Shown here: one piece after another, positions 1 to 6,254 of the stretch
How positions within the stretch are numbered: the stretch's first letter is position 1
Layout of the letters: every line of letters starts with the position of its first letter
Source of the DNA: an uncultured Phenylobacterium sp.
Lineage (GTDB): Bacteria > Pseudomonadota > Alphaproteobacteria > Caulobacterales > Caulobacteraceae
DNA length: 7,432 bases
Direction of reading: 5' to 3'
NCBI GenBank assembly: GCA_945952175.1
Contig: CAMFHW010000202.1
Span: 1-7,432 of the forward strand
Position numbers and translations under genes: made by a program
The notes under the pieces: generated by a model
The model's database searches: none
Told to the model about the DNA's origin: nothing
The model's input: the letters and a program-made list of their open reading frames with translations, nothing else

Positions 1-1
1 G

Positions 2-2188
2 GACCATCCGGGCGTGAAGTTCGTGCGGATCTTCTCGTCGGTCGACGAGACCCGCGCCAGCTTCAAGGCCACCCAGCACGTGCTGCTGGAAGGCATGATC
101 CTGGCGGCCATCGTGGTGTTCGTGTTCCTGCGCGACTGGCGGGCCACGATGATCACGGCGCTGGCCATGCCGATCTCGCTGATCCCGACCTTCTTCATCA
201 TGGCCCTGTTCGGCTTCTCGCTGAACGTGGTGACCCTGCTGGCGCTCACCCTGGTCATCGGCATCCTGGTCGACGACGCCATCGTCGAGATCGAGAACAT
301 CGAGAAGCGCGTGGCCCAGGGCCGGCGTCCGTTCGACGCGGCCATGGAGGGCGCCGACGCCATCGGCCTGGCCGTGGTCGCCACCACCATGGCCATCGTG
401 GTGGTGTTCACGCCCGTCTCGTTCATGAAGGGCATGGCCGGCCAGTTCTTCCGCGAGTTCGGTCTCACGGTCTCGGTGGCGGTGATCTTCTCGCTGGTGG
501 TCGCCCGCCTGCTCACCCCGCTGATGGCGGCCTATTTCCTGAAGCCGGCGCGCGAGGCGCATCCGCGCAAGCCGTTCGAGGGCCGCTACCGCCGCGTCCT
601 GGAATGGGCGCTCGACCACCGCATCGTCGCCTCCGTGTTCGGCGGCGTGCTGTTCGTCGGCTCGCTGTTCCTGACCCCGCTGCTGCCCACCGGCTTCCAG
701 CCGGCCGGCGATCCCGACTACATCTATGTGAACCTCCAGGGCCCGCCCGGCGCGACGGTCTCGGACATGGAGGCCACCGCCAACCGCATCACCCATGTCT
801 TCGAGGGCCGCCCGGGCGTGCGCGGCGTCTTCACCCAGGTGGGCTCCACGGCCGCGACCGGCGGTCCCGGCTTCGGTGGGGGCGGCAGCAACGACCTGCG
901 CGACGGCACCGTGATCGTGCTGCTGGACGAGCATCGCAGCTTCAAGGGCGACGACCTCAAGAACCAGACCCGCAAGGCCCTGCGCGAGATCCCCGACGCC
1001 CGCGTCGGCTTCCTCGACTTCCAGGGCGGCGCCGGCATCGAGCAGGTGCTGACCTCCAACGACCCCGTGGCCCTGCAGAAGGCCGCGCTGGAGCTGGAGA
1101 AGGAGATGCGCACCCTGCCGCTGATCGCCGATCCGCGGCCCACGGTCCCGCCGACGGGCCCGGAGGTGGTGGTGCGCCCGCGCGCCGCCGACGCCGCGCG
1201 CCTGGGCGTCTCGGTCGACTCCATCGCCCAGGTGGCCCGCGTGGCCACGGTCGGCGACATCGACGCCAATGTCGCCAAGCTGACCGCCGGCGAGCGGCGC
1301 ATCCCGATCCGCATCCGCCTGCCGGCCGATGCGCGGGCCGACCTCGCCCAGATCAAGTCGTTGCGCGTGCCGACCGCCGCCGGCGGCCTCACCACCCTCG
1401 ACGCGGTGGCCGATGTCGAGTTCCAGGCCGGGCCGGCGCGGATCGACCGCCTGAACCGCAAGCGCCAGCAGGCCGTCCAGGCCGAGCTGAACGGCACGGT
1501 CCAGGGGCCCGCCTTCGCCGAGATCCAGAAGCTGCCGATCATGAAGAAGATCAAGCAGGACCCGACCTCGGCCGTGCAGCCGGCCGAGCGTGGGCAATTG
1601 CAGGCCATGCAGGAGCTGTTCAGCTCGTTCGGCCTGGCCCTGTTCGCCGGGGTCTCGATGATCTTCGGCGTGCTGGTCCTCCTGTTCCGCTCGTTCTTCA
1701 AGCCGGCGGTGATCCTCTCGGCCCTGCCGCTCGCCGTGGGCGGCGCCTTCCTGGGCCTGCTGATCTTCAACCTGTCGCTGTCGGTGCCGTCGCTGATCGG
1801 CTTCCTGATGCTGCTGGGCCTGGCCGCCAAGAACTCGATCCTGCTGGTCGAGTACGCCATCGAGCGCGAGCGTGAGGGTCTCACCCAACGCGAGGCGCTG
1901 CTGGAAGCCTGCCGCGAGCGGGCGCGTCCGATCGTCATGACCACCATGGCCATGGCCGCCGGCATGCTGCCCACCGCCTTCGCCCTCGAAAAGGGCGCCG
2001 AGTTCCGGCAGCCCATGGCCGTGGCGGTGATCGGCGGCCTGCTCACCTCGACCGTGCTGTCCCTGGTCCTGGTGCCGGTGGTCTACGAGTTCGTGGACGA
2101 CTTCGAGAACTGGCTGAAGCCGCGCCTCGCCAAGCTGATCACGCCGCGCTACGCCTCGCACCGCCCGACGCCGGACGACCGGCTCTAG
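2..2188 (+). CDS. RND-family efflux transporter permease subunit (AcrB/HAE1-like), 5' truncated by the window edge
   Basis: This is the inner-membrane pump of a tripartite RND efflux system, which exports drugs or other hydrophobic compounds using the proton gradient. The frame is open from base 2 and the first residues align with AcrB around residue 316, so the real start lies to the left. The GTG at 14 is internal. The remaining 728 aa match the rest of a protein of about 1040 aa. Visible parts are TM2-TM6 (about nt 75-540), TM7 (about 610-690), a periplasmic porter/docking half with a Gly-rich loop (about 855-895), and TM8-TM12 (about 1610-2100). The proton-relay residues are present: the TM4 Asp-Asp pair in LVDDAIVEIEN (codons 272-277) and the TM10 Lys in GLAAKNSILLVEY (1829-1831), equivalent to AcrB D407/D408 and K940. 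It should therefore be active. The substrate cannot be read from the sequence. The adaptor and outer-membrane genes are probably to the left. The last codons and TAG stop lie in the repeat that begins at 2181. Confidence 0.95.
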   Translation, partial: DHPGVKFVRIFSSVDETRASFKATQHVLLEGMILAAIVVFVFLRDWRATMITALAMPISLIPTFFIMALFGFSLNVVTLLALTLVIGILVDDAIVEIENIEKRVAQGRRPFDAAMEGADAIGLAVVATTMAIVVVFTPVSFMKGMAGQFFREFGLTVSVAVIFSLVVARLLTPLMAAYFLKPAREAHPRKPFEGRYRRVLEWALDHRIVASVFGGVLFVGSLFLTPLLPTGFQPAGDPDYIYVNLQGPPGATVSDMEATANRITHVFEGRPGVRGVFTQVGSTAATGGPGFGGGGSNDLRDGTVIVLLDEHRSFKGDDLKNQTRKALREIPDARVGFLDFQGGAGIEQVLTSNDPVALQKAALELEKEMRTLPLIADPRPTVPPTGPEVVVRPRAADAARLGVSVDSIAQVARVATVGDIDANVAKLTAGERRIPIRIRLPADARADLAQIKSLRVPTAAGGLTTLDAVADVEFQAGPARIDRLNRKRQQAVQAELNGTVQGPAFAEIQKLPIMKKIKQDPTSAVQPAERGQLQAMQELFSSFGLALFAGVSMIFGVLVLLFRSFFKPAVILSALPLAVGGAFLGLLIFNLSLSVPSLIGFLMLLGLAAKNSILLVEYAIEREREGLTQREALLEACRERARPIVMTTMAMAAGMLPTAFALEKGAEFRQPMAVAVIGGLLTSTVLSLVLVPVVYEFVDDFENWLKPRLAKLITPRYASHRPTPDDRL

Positions 2189-2300
2189 AACGTGTCAGCC
2201 GAAAGTGTGTGCGGTTTCGGCGTCCGACACGCTCTAAGCGTATGAATCGGAGCCCTTTTCAACGGGTCGGATGACGCTATCCGACCCTAAAGGGCTCTAG
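2181..2300. repeat. Two-hairpin intergenic repeat element bounded by GGCTCTAG direct repeats
   Basis: The element contains two strong inverted repeats and is bounded by perfect 8-bp direct repeats, GGCTCTAG at 2181-2188 and 2293-2300; a related CTCTAA lies at 2232-2237 between the hairpins. Hairpin 1 pairs CGTGTC (2191-2196) with GACACG (2226-2231) and GCCGAAA (2198-2204) with TTTCGGC (2215-2221), around a GTGTGTGCGG loop. Hairpin 2 pairs GAGCCCTTT (2250-2258) with AAAGGGCTC (2289-2297) and GGGTCGGAT (2264-2272) with ATCCGACCC (2279-2287), around a 6-nt loop. The GAAAGTGTG...CGGTTTC core resembles, from memory, an intergenic repeat common in Caulobacterales and Rhizobiales. That family assignment is inference. 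The left edge supplies the stop codon of the efflux gene. Hairpin 1 may also serve as a 3' end or terminator, but no T-run follows it. Confidence 0.7.
2191..2231 (+). terminator. Possible transcript-end hairpin after the RND gene (part of the repeat)
   Basis: A 13-bp interrupted stem begins 3 nt after the stop codon: six outer base pairs, an asymmetric internal loop (A against GTCC), seven inner base pairs and a 10-nt loop. It could stop or stabilise the efflux mRNA. A terminal U-tract is absent, so it is not a classical intrinsic terminator. Confidence 0.3.
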
Positions 2301-2314
2301 GCGCACGACAGGCC

Positions 2315-2332
2315 GCCCCCTATCCTGGGGGC
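2315..2332 (+). promoter_or_regulatory. Short GC hairpin just upstream of the membrane-protein gene
   Basis: GCCCCC (2315-2320) and GGGGGC (2327-2332) form a perfect 6-bp stem around the loop TATCCT. The stem ends 8 nt before the GGAG ribosome binding site (2341-2344) and 20 nt before the ATG at 2353. It may be a 5' leader structure. TATCCT could instead be a weak -10 element, but I find no convincing -35 at the right distance. Confidence 0.25.
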
Positions 2333-2352
2333 CCTTTGACGGAGCAGTTTGC

Positions 2353-3282
2353 ATGGGCGGGTTTTCGGCGATCGCGGTGATCGCAGCGGGCTTTCGCCTG
2401 ATCGGCCGTCATCCGGGCGTCGTGCTCGCCTGGGGCCTGGCCTATGTGGCCGTGGCGCTCGCGCCGCTCATCGCCATCTTCTGGGGCGAGCTGCCGACCC
2501 TGATCGGCCTCTATTTCAAGATCATGGAAAGCCTGATGGCCGGCGTGCCGCCGCCGGTCAACGATCCCGAGCTGGTGCGCGCGCAGGGCCTTCTGGTGGC
2601 GTTCGAACTCACCCAGATCGGCCTCAACCTCCTGGCCGTGGCCCTGGTCGGGTGCGCGGTCTATCGGGCGGTCCTGGAGCCGGAGCGCAAGGCCTTCGCC
2701 TACCTGCGGGTCGGCCTGCAGGAGCTGTGGGTGATCGTCTCGATGCTGGCCCTGGGGCTGCTGCTCTTCGTGGTGCTGGTGGCCAGTTCGACCCTGGCGG
2801 GCCTGGTCGGCCAGGCCGTCGGCACGGGCTCCTGGACCGGGGGCCTGGTCCTGTTCCTGGCCAGCTGCGGCGCGGTCGCCCTGGTGATCTGGATGGGCCT
2901 GCGGCTGAGCCTGGCCGGGCCGATGAGCTTCGCCGAACGCCGTTTCCGCCTGATCGAGGCCTGGCCCCTGACCTATGGCCAGGGCTGGCGGCTGTTCGCC
3001 GTGGCGCTCTGCCTGGTCTCCATCATCCTGTTCATCCAGATGATCCTGGCCATTCTCGGCCAGGCGCTCGGCCTGAACGTTCCGATCGGCGGCGTCGACG
3101 GCCTGCGCGCCTTCCTCGCCGATCCCGCCGCCAACCTGGCGCGAGTGGGTCCGTCCCTGGTCGGCCTGCTGCTGATGCAGGTCCTGACCTCGGCCCTCAG
3201 CTTCACTATCTGGGCGGCGCCGTTCGCCGAGGTCTATCGCGAGCTCAAGGACGCCCGTCCCGCGCCGGCCAAGCCCGTCTAG
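2353..3282 (+). CDS. Six-helix integral membrane protein of unknown function
   Basis: I do not recognise a characterised gene. The 309-aa protein is hydrophobic, with six likely membrane helices at about residues 23-44, 80-105, 125-152, 162-183, 212-238 and 266-290. There is an amphipathic N-terminus ending in FRLIGRHPG and a short cytoplasmic-looking Pro/Ala/Lys tail. The pattern of an RLIGRHP entry segment, with a FRLIEAWPLTYGQGWRLF loop before helix 5, resembles alphaproteobacterial inner-membrane proteins loosely related to the membrane domain of glycerophosphodiester phosphodiesterases (PF10110-like). That resemblance is from memory and tentative. No catalytic motif is visible. The ATG at 2353 is chosen because GGAG lies 8 nt upstream. 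The gene stands alone on the plus strand, and its TAG overlaps the stop of the convergent dehydratase gene. Confidence 0.85.
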   Translation: MGGFSAIAVIAAGFRLIGRHPGVVLAWGLAYVAVALAPLIAIFWGELPTLIGLYFKIMESLMAGVPPPVNDPELVRAQGLLVAFELTQIGLNLLAVALVGCAVYRAVLEPERKAFAYLRVGLQELWVIVSMLALGLLLFVVLVASSTLAGLVGQAVGTGSWTGGLVLFLASCGAVALVIWMGLRLSLAGPMSFAERRFRLIEAWPLTYGQGWRLFAVALCLVSIILFIQMILAILGQALGLNVPIGGVDGLRAFLADPAANLARVGPSLVGLLLMQVLTSALSFTIWAAPFAEVYRELKDARPAPAKPV

Positions 3283-4265
3283 AGCTCGCGGCGCAGCACC
3301 CGGGCGAACTGGTCCGGGTCGACATTGGCGCCGGACAGCACCAGGCCGACGGTCGCGCCGGCCTTGGCCTGGGCGATCTTGCCGGCGAGCAGGGCGGCCA
3401 GTCCCACCGAGCCGCCGGGCTCCAGCACCAGCTTCAGGGTCGAGAAGGCGTAGCGCATCGCCTCGGCCACCTCGGCGTCGTCCACGACGGCGATGTCGGC
3501 CAGGGTCTTCTGCAGGATGGGGAAGGTCAGCTCGCCCGGCGCCGGGCTCTCCAGCGCGTCGCACAGCGACCGGGTGGTCGGCTTGAACACCTGGCGCGAT
3601 CCGGCCTTCAGCGAGGCCAGCGTGTCGTCGAAGCCCTTCGGCTCCACGCCCACCGCGGCCGTCCCCGGCGACAAGGTCTTGATCGCCAGCGAGGTCCCGG
3701 CCATCAGCCCGCCGCCGCCCACGGGGGCGATCAGCAGGTCGAGGGTCGCGCCCAGGGCCTGGCTCTGGTGGAACAGCTCCAGCCCCACCGTCCCCTGGCC
3801 CGCGATGATGTGCGGGTCGTCGAAGGCCGGCACGACGGTCGAGCCGCGCTCGGCGGCGATGGCCGCGGCGATCGCCTCGCGGCTCTCGGTCAGGCGGTCG
3901 TAGAGCTTGATCTCGGCGCCGTAGCCGCGCGTCGCCTCGACCTTCACGGCCGGCGCGTCCGACGGCATGACGATCAGGGCCGGCATGCCCAGCAGGTTGG
4001 CCGCCAGCGCCACGCCCTGGGCGTGGTTGCCCGACGAGAACGCCACCACGCCGCGCTTGCGCTCGGCCGGCGACAGCTGGACCAGGCGGTTATAGGCGCC
4101 GCGGAACTTGAACGCACCCACCCGCTGCAGGCTCTCGGGTTTGATCAGCACCCGCAGGCCCAGCCGGTCGTTCAGCGCCGGGCTTTCGATCAGCGGCGTG
4201 CGCACCGCGTGGCCGGCCAGCCGCGCGGCGGCCTCCTCGATATGGGCGAACTCGACGGCGCTCAT
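3279..4265 (-). CDS. PLP-dependent threonine/serine dehydratase (serine racemase-like, fold type II)
   Basis: This enzyme family removes ammonia from L-threonine or L-serine to give 2-oxobutyrate or pyruvate; close relatives act on threo-3-hydroxyaspartate or racemise serine. The 328-aa sequence has the PLP Schiff-base lysine K53 in GAFKFRGAYN, the substrate loop SSGNHAQG (77-84), the phosphate-binding tetraglycine GGGG (183-186) and S311 in SGANVD, the position that contacts the PLP ring nitrogen. E208 and D214 in VEPKGFDD match the Mg2+ site of serine racemase-type enzymes. No C-terminal ACT regulatory domain is present, which argues against the isoleucine-feedback-regulated biosynthetic IlvA and for a catabolic or SR-like enzyme. 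The exact substrate is undecided. The ATG at 4265-4263 lies 10 nt after the stop of the VOC gene. An AGGAG made partly from that stop codon acts as its ribosome binding site, so the two are probably co-transcribed and translationally coupled. Confidence 0.93.
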   Translation of the reverse strand: MSAVEFAHIEEAAARLAGHAVRTPLIESPALNDRLGLRVLIKPESLQRVGAFKFRGAYNRLVQLSPAERKRGVVAFSSGNHAQGVALAANLLGMPALIVMPSDAPAVKVEATRGYGAEIKLYDRLTESREAIAAAIAAERGSTVVPAFDDPHIIAGQGTVGLELFHQSQALGATLDLLIAPVGGGGLMAGTSLAIKTLSPGTAAVGVEPKGFDDTLASLKAGSRQVFKPTTRSLCDALESPAPGELTFPILQKTLADIAVVDDAEVAEAMRYAFSTLKLVLEPGGSVGLAALLAGKIAQAKAGATVGLVLSGANVDPDQFARVLRREL

Positions 4266-4275
4266 CCCGCGACTC

Positions 4276-4695
4276 CTACTTTGCGAAAACCATGGCGTCG
4301 TCGGCGAAGGCCTTGAACTCCAGCGCGTTGCCCGACGGGTCGAGGAAGAACAGCGTCGCCTGCTCGCCCGGCTCGCCCTTGAAGCGGATCTGCGGCTCGA
4401 TGACGAACTTGGTCCCGGCGGCCTTCAGCCTGGCCGCCATCTCGTCCCACTGGGGCAGGGTCAGGATGGCCCCGAAGTGGCGCACCGGCACCTGCTCGCC
4501 GTCTACGGAACTGGTGTTCCGGTGTCCCGCCTCGTCCGGCGACAGGTGGGCCACGATCTGGTGGCCGTAGAAGTCGAAGTCGATCCAGTCCTCGCTCGAC
4601 CGGCCCTCGGGACAGCCCAGCAGCCCGCCATAGAAGGCGCGCGCCTCGGCCAGGTCGCGGACGGGGAAGGCGAGGTGGAAGCGGGGCAGGTCCAT
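4276..4695 (-). CDS. VOC (glyoxalase/dioxygenase fold) family protein
   Basis: This is a 139-aa protein of the vicinal oxygen chelate superfamily, whose small members are metal-dependent lyases, isomerases, dioxygenases or resistance proteins. Two beta-alpha-beta-beta-beta modules are recognisable. The first opens with FHLAFPVRDLAEARAFYGGLLG and continues to HQIVAHL. The second opens with VRHFGAILTL and ends with the typical FFLDPSGNALEFK. Candidate metal ligands are H7, H45 or H50, H73 and E126. The start is placed at 4695-4693 because AAGAGG lies 6 nt upstream and homology begins there. A longer in-frame reading to 4776 adds a Pro/Gly-rich stretch without family similarity and would cover the divergent promoter. 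It is the first gene of an operon with the dehydratase. The pairing hints at action on the same or a related substrate, but no reaction can be assigned. Confidence 0.88.
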   Translation of the reverse strand: MDLPRFHLAFPVRDLAEARAFYGGLLGCPEGRSSEDWIDFDFYGHQIVAHLSPDEAGHRNTSSVDGEQVPVRHFGAILTLPQWDEMAARLKAAGTKFVIEPQIRFKGEPGEQATLFFLDPSGNALEFKAFADDAMVFAK

Positions 4696-4735
4696 GCCAT
4701 GCCTCTTAACCCCGGGTCCGGGGCCGGGGAAGGGC

Positions 4736-4764
4736 TTGACGGGGCGGCCCGCCCAAGGTCTAAG
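4736..4764 (+). promoter_or_regulatory. Candidate housekeeping promoter for purA
   Basis: TTGACG (4736-4741) and TCTAAG (4759-4764) are separated by exactly 17 nt, a good match to the vegetative sigma factor pattern of Caulobacter-type bacteria. Transcription would begin near 4771, giving purA a leader of about 120 nt. The AT-rich TAAAAT at 4810-4815 is an alternative -10 closer to the gene, but it has no plausible -35. The opposite strand reads GGCTTAGACC across the -10 and might serve the divergent VOC operon. That is weaker, because no -35 is visible. Confidence 0.5.
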
Positions 4765-4822
4765 CCGAACGAACACGACCGAGGCGCCTGCGGGCCCCGT
4801 CGCGGTTCCTAAAATCGATCAA

Positions 4823-4859
4823 GTCCGCACGCCGAGCCCTGTCGAAGGGCGTGCAGGAC
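4823..4859. repeat. REP-like palindromic unit in the purA leader
   Basis: GTCC plus GCACGCC (4823-4833) pairs with GGCGTGC (4848-4854), then GGAC (4856-4859) after a single bulged A. The 14-nt centre is GAGCCCTGTCGAAG. That centre resembles the CCTTCGACAGGCTC-type palindromes that, from memory, are scattered between genes in many alphaproteobacteria. If the promoter at 4736 is right, the unit is transcribed as a stem-loop in the purA 5' leader and ends 14 nt before the GGGAG ribosome binding site. It also argues that the in-frame GTG at 4851 is not the purA start. Confidence 0.6.
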
Positions 4860-4889
4860 CCGCGCGGCAGGCCGGGAGATCGTATCTGC

Positions 4890-6176
4890 ATGGGCAATGT
4901 GACGGTGATCGGCGCCCAGTGGGGCGATGAGGGCAAGGGCAAGCTGGTCGACTGGCTGTCCAACCGCGCCGACGTGGTGGTGCGCTTCCAGGGTGGCCAC
5001 AACGCCGGCCATACCCTGGTGGTCGGCAACCAGGTCTACAAGCTCAGCCTGCTCCCCTCCGGCGTGGTCCAGGGCAAGCTGTCGGTGATCGGCAACGGCG
5101 TGGTGGTCGACCCCTGGCACCTGCTGGAAGAGATGGCCAAGCTCGGCGCCCAGGGGGTTCAGATCAGTCCCGATCTCCTGGTCCTGGCCGACAACGCCTG
5201 CCTGATCCTGCCCCTGCACCGCGACCTCGACCAGGCCCGCGAGGCGGCGGCGGTCAACAAGATCGGCACCACCGGTCGCGGCATCGGCCCGGCCTACGAG
5301 GACAAGGTCGGCCGCCGGGCGATCCGGGTCGACGACCTGCGCGACCGCGATGCTCTCGAAGCCAAGATCGACCGCCTGCTGGCCCACCACACCCCCCTGC
5401 GCCGCGGCCTCGGCCTGCCCGAGTACGACGGCGCCCAGCTGCTCGCCGCCCTGGAGGAGATCGCGCCCAAGATCCTGCCGTTCGCCCAGCCGGCCTGGAA
5501 GCTGCTGGACGGGGTGGTGAAGTCCGGCAAGCGCGTGCTGTTCGAAGGCGCCCAGGGCGCCCTGCTCGACGTCGACCACGGCACCTATCCCTATGTGACC
5601 TCGTCCAACACCGTGGCCGGCCAGGCCGCCGCGGGTTCGGGCCTGGGACCCAAGGGGCCGGGCTTCATCCTGGGCATCGTCAAGGCCTACACCACCCGCG
5701 TCGGCGAGGGCCCGTTCCCGACCGAGCTCAACGACGAAATCGGCCAGCATCTCGGCACGGTGGGCAAGGAGTTCGGCGTCGTCACCGGTCGCCCGCGGCG
5801 CTGCGGCTGGTTCGACGCCGTGCTGGTGCGCCAGTCGGTGGCGCTGAACGGCATCGACGGGATCGCGCTGACCAAGCTCGACATCCTCGACGGCCTGCCC
5901 AAGCTCAAGATCTGCGTCGGCTACAGGCTGCGCGGCGAAATCCTCGACCACCTGCCCGCCGGCCTGAAGGATCAGTCGGCCCTGGAGCCGGTCTACGAGG
6001 AGCTGGAAGGCTGGACCGAGAGCACGGCGGGCGCCACGTCGTGGAAGGACCTGCCGGCCAATGCGGTGAAGTACGTGCGCCGGGTGGAGGAGCTGATCGG
6101 CGCGCCCGCCGCCATGGTTTCCACCAGCCCCCAGCGCGACGACACCATCATGGTGCGCGACCCGTTTCAGGACTGA
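4890..6176 (+). CDS. purA: Adenylosuccinate synthetase
   Basis: PurA joins IMP and aspartate using GTP to make adenylosuccinate, the first committed step from IMP to AMP, in the cytoplasm. The 428-aa protein has the normal bacterial length. It contains the N-terminal P-loop GAQWGDEGKGK with catalytic D13, NAGHT with catalytic H41, the IMP-binding TTGRGIGPAYEDK (127-139), FEGAQG (218-223), the aspartate loop region TGRPRRCGW (299-307) and the guanine-specificity motif TKLDILDG (328-335). Nothing is missing. The ATG at 4890 is chosen because the family begins MGNVTVIGAQWGDEG and GGGAG (4874-4878) lies 11 nt upstream. A GTG at 4851 would add 13 residues encoded by a palindromic repeat. The gene is divergent from the VOC operon and apparently has its own promoter and a hairpin-containing leader. 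Confidence 0.98.
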   Translation: MGNVTVIGAQWGDEGKGKLVDWLSNRADVVVRFQGGHNAGHTLVVGNQVYKLSLLPSGVVQGKLSVIGNGVVVDPWHLLEEMAKLGAQGVQISPDLLVLADNACLILPLHRDLDQAREAAAVNKIGTTGRGIGPAYEDKVGRRAIRVDDLRDRDALEAKIDRLLAHHTPLRRGLGLPEYDGAQLLAALEEIAPKILPFAQPAWKLLDGVVKSGKRVLFEGAQGALLDVDHGTYPYVTSSNTVAGQAAAGSGLGPKGPGFILGIVKAYTTRVGEGPFPTELNDEIGQHLGTVGKEFGVVTGRPRRCGWFDAVLVRQSVALNGIDGIALTKLDILDGLPKLKICVGYRLRGEILDHLPAGLKDQSALEPVYEELEGWTESTAGATSWKDLPANAVKYVRRVEELIGAPAAMVSTSPQRDDTIMVRDPFQD

Positions 6177-6183
6177 CACAAGC

Positions 6184-6216
6184 GGCCGGACGTAAGGCGA
6201 TCTTTACCGTCCGGCC
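6184..6216 (+). terminator. Hairpin after purA, possible terminator
   Basis: GGCCGGACG (6184-6192) pairs perfectly with CGTCCGGCC (6208-6216). TAA:TTA pairs can extend the stem inward past a bulged C. It begins 7 nt after the purA stop. A run of T does not follow, so it may act as an mRNA 3' stabiliser, a weak or Rho-assisted terminator, or an attenuating structure between purA and the receiver gene. Confidence 0.4.
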
Positions 6217-6222
6217 TGTAGC

Positions 6223-6249
6223 CTCCGGGGTCGAATCTCGCCCCCGGAG
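6223..6249 (+). promoter_or_regulatory. Hairpin covering the ribosome binding site of the receiver-domain gene
   Basis: CTCCGGGG (6223-6230) is perfectly complementary to CCCCGGAG (6242-6249), with an 11-nt loop. The right arm contains GGAG (6246-6249), the ribosome binding site for the GTG at 6255. Folding would therefore hide the binding site and lower translation. It could also contribute to ending purA transcripts. Confidence 0.45.
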
Positions 6250-6254
6250 ACGCC

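Noticed and set aside
604..2046. Alternative-frame open frames inside the RND gene on both strands
   Set aside because: They are shadows of the RND coding frame, which shows conserved transmembrane helices and proton-relay residues throughout.
2320..3564. Minus-strand open frame of 414 codons across the membrane-protein gene
   Set aside because: It is Arg/Gly/Gln/Asp-rich without motifs, crosses the end of the dehydratase gene, and mirrors the codon bias of the plus-strand membrane protein.
2349..4316. Plus-strand open frame of 655 codons
   Set aside because: It overlaps three better-supported genes in another frame or strand, has low-complexity Arg/Gly/Ala composition, and lacks a recognisable domain.
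4710..4729. CCCCGG/CCGGGG inverted repeat just upstream of the VOC ribosome binding site
   Set aside because: It consists only of short, low-complexity C/G runs that can pair in several registers. It may fold in the VOC leader but is too generic to call a regulatory element.
4696..4776. Upstream extension of the VOC protein to 4776
   Set aside because: The extra 27 residues are Pro/Gly-rich without similarity to the family, and they overlap the divergent promoter region. The ATG at 4695 has AAGAGG at proper spacing.
4851..4889. GTG at 4851 as the purA start
   Set aside because: The added 13 residues derive from the palindromic repeat and lack family similarity. The ATG at 4890 has a ribosome binding site and the conserved PurA N-terminus.
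4809..6179. Long open frame antisense to purA (456 codons)
   Set aside because: High-GC coding sequence leaves long open frames on the opposite strand. The translation is low-complexity (Gln/Asp/Gly/Ala/His-rich) with no domain, while the plus strand encodes an unmistakable PurA.
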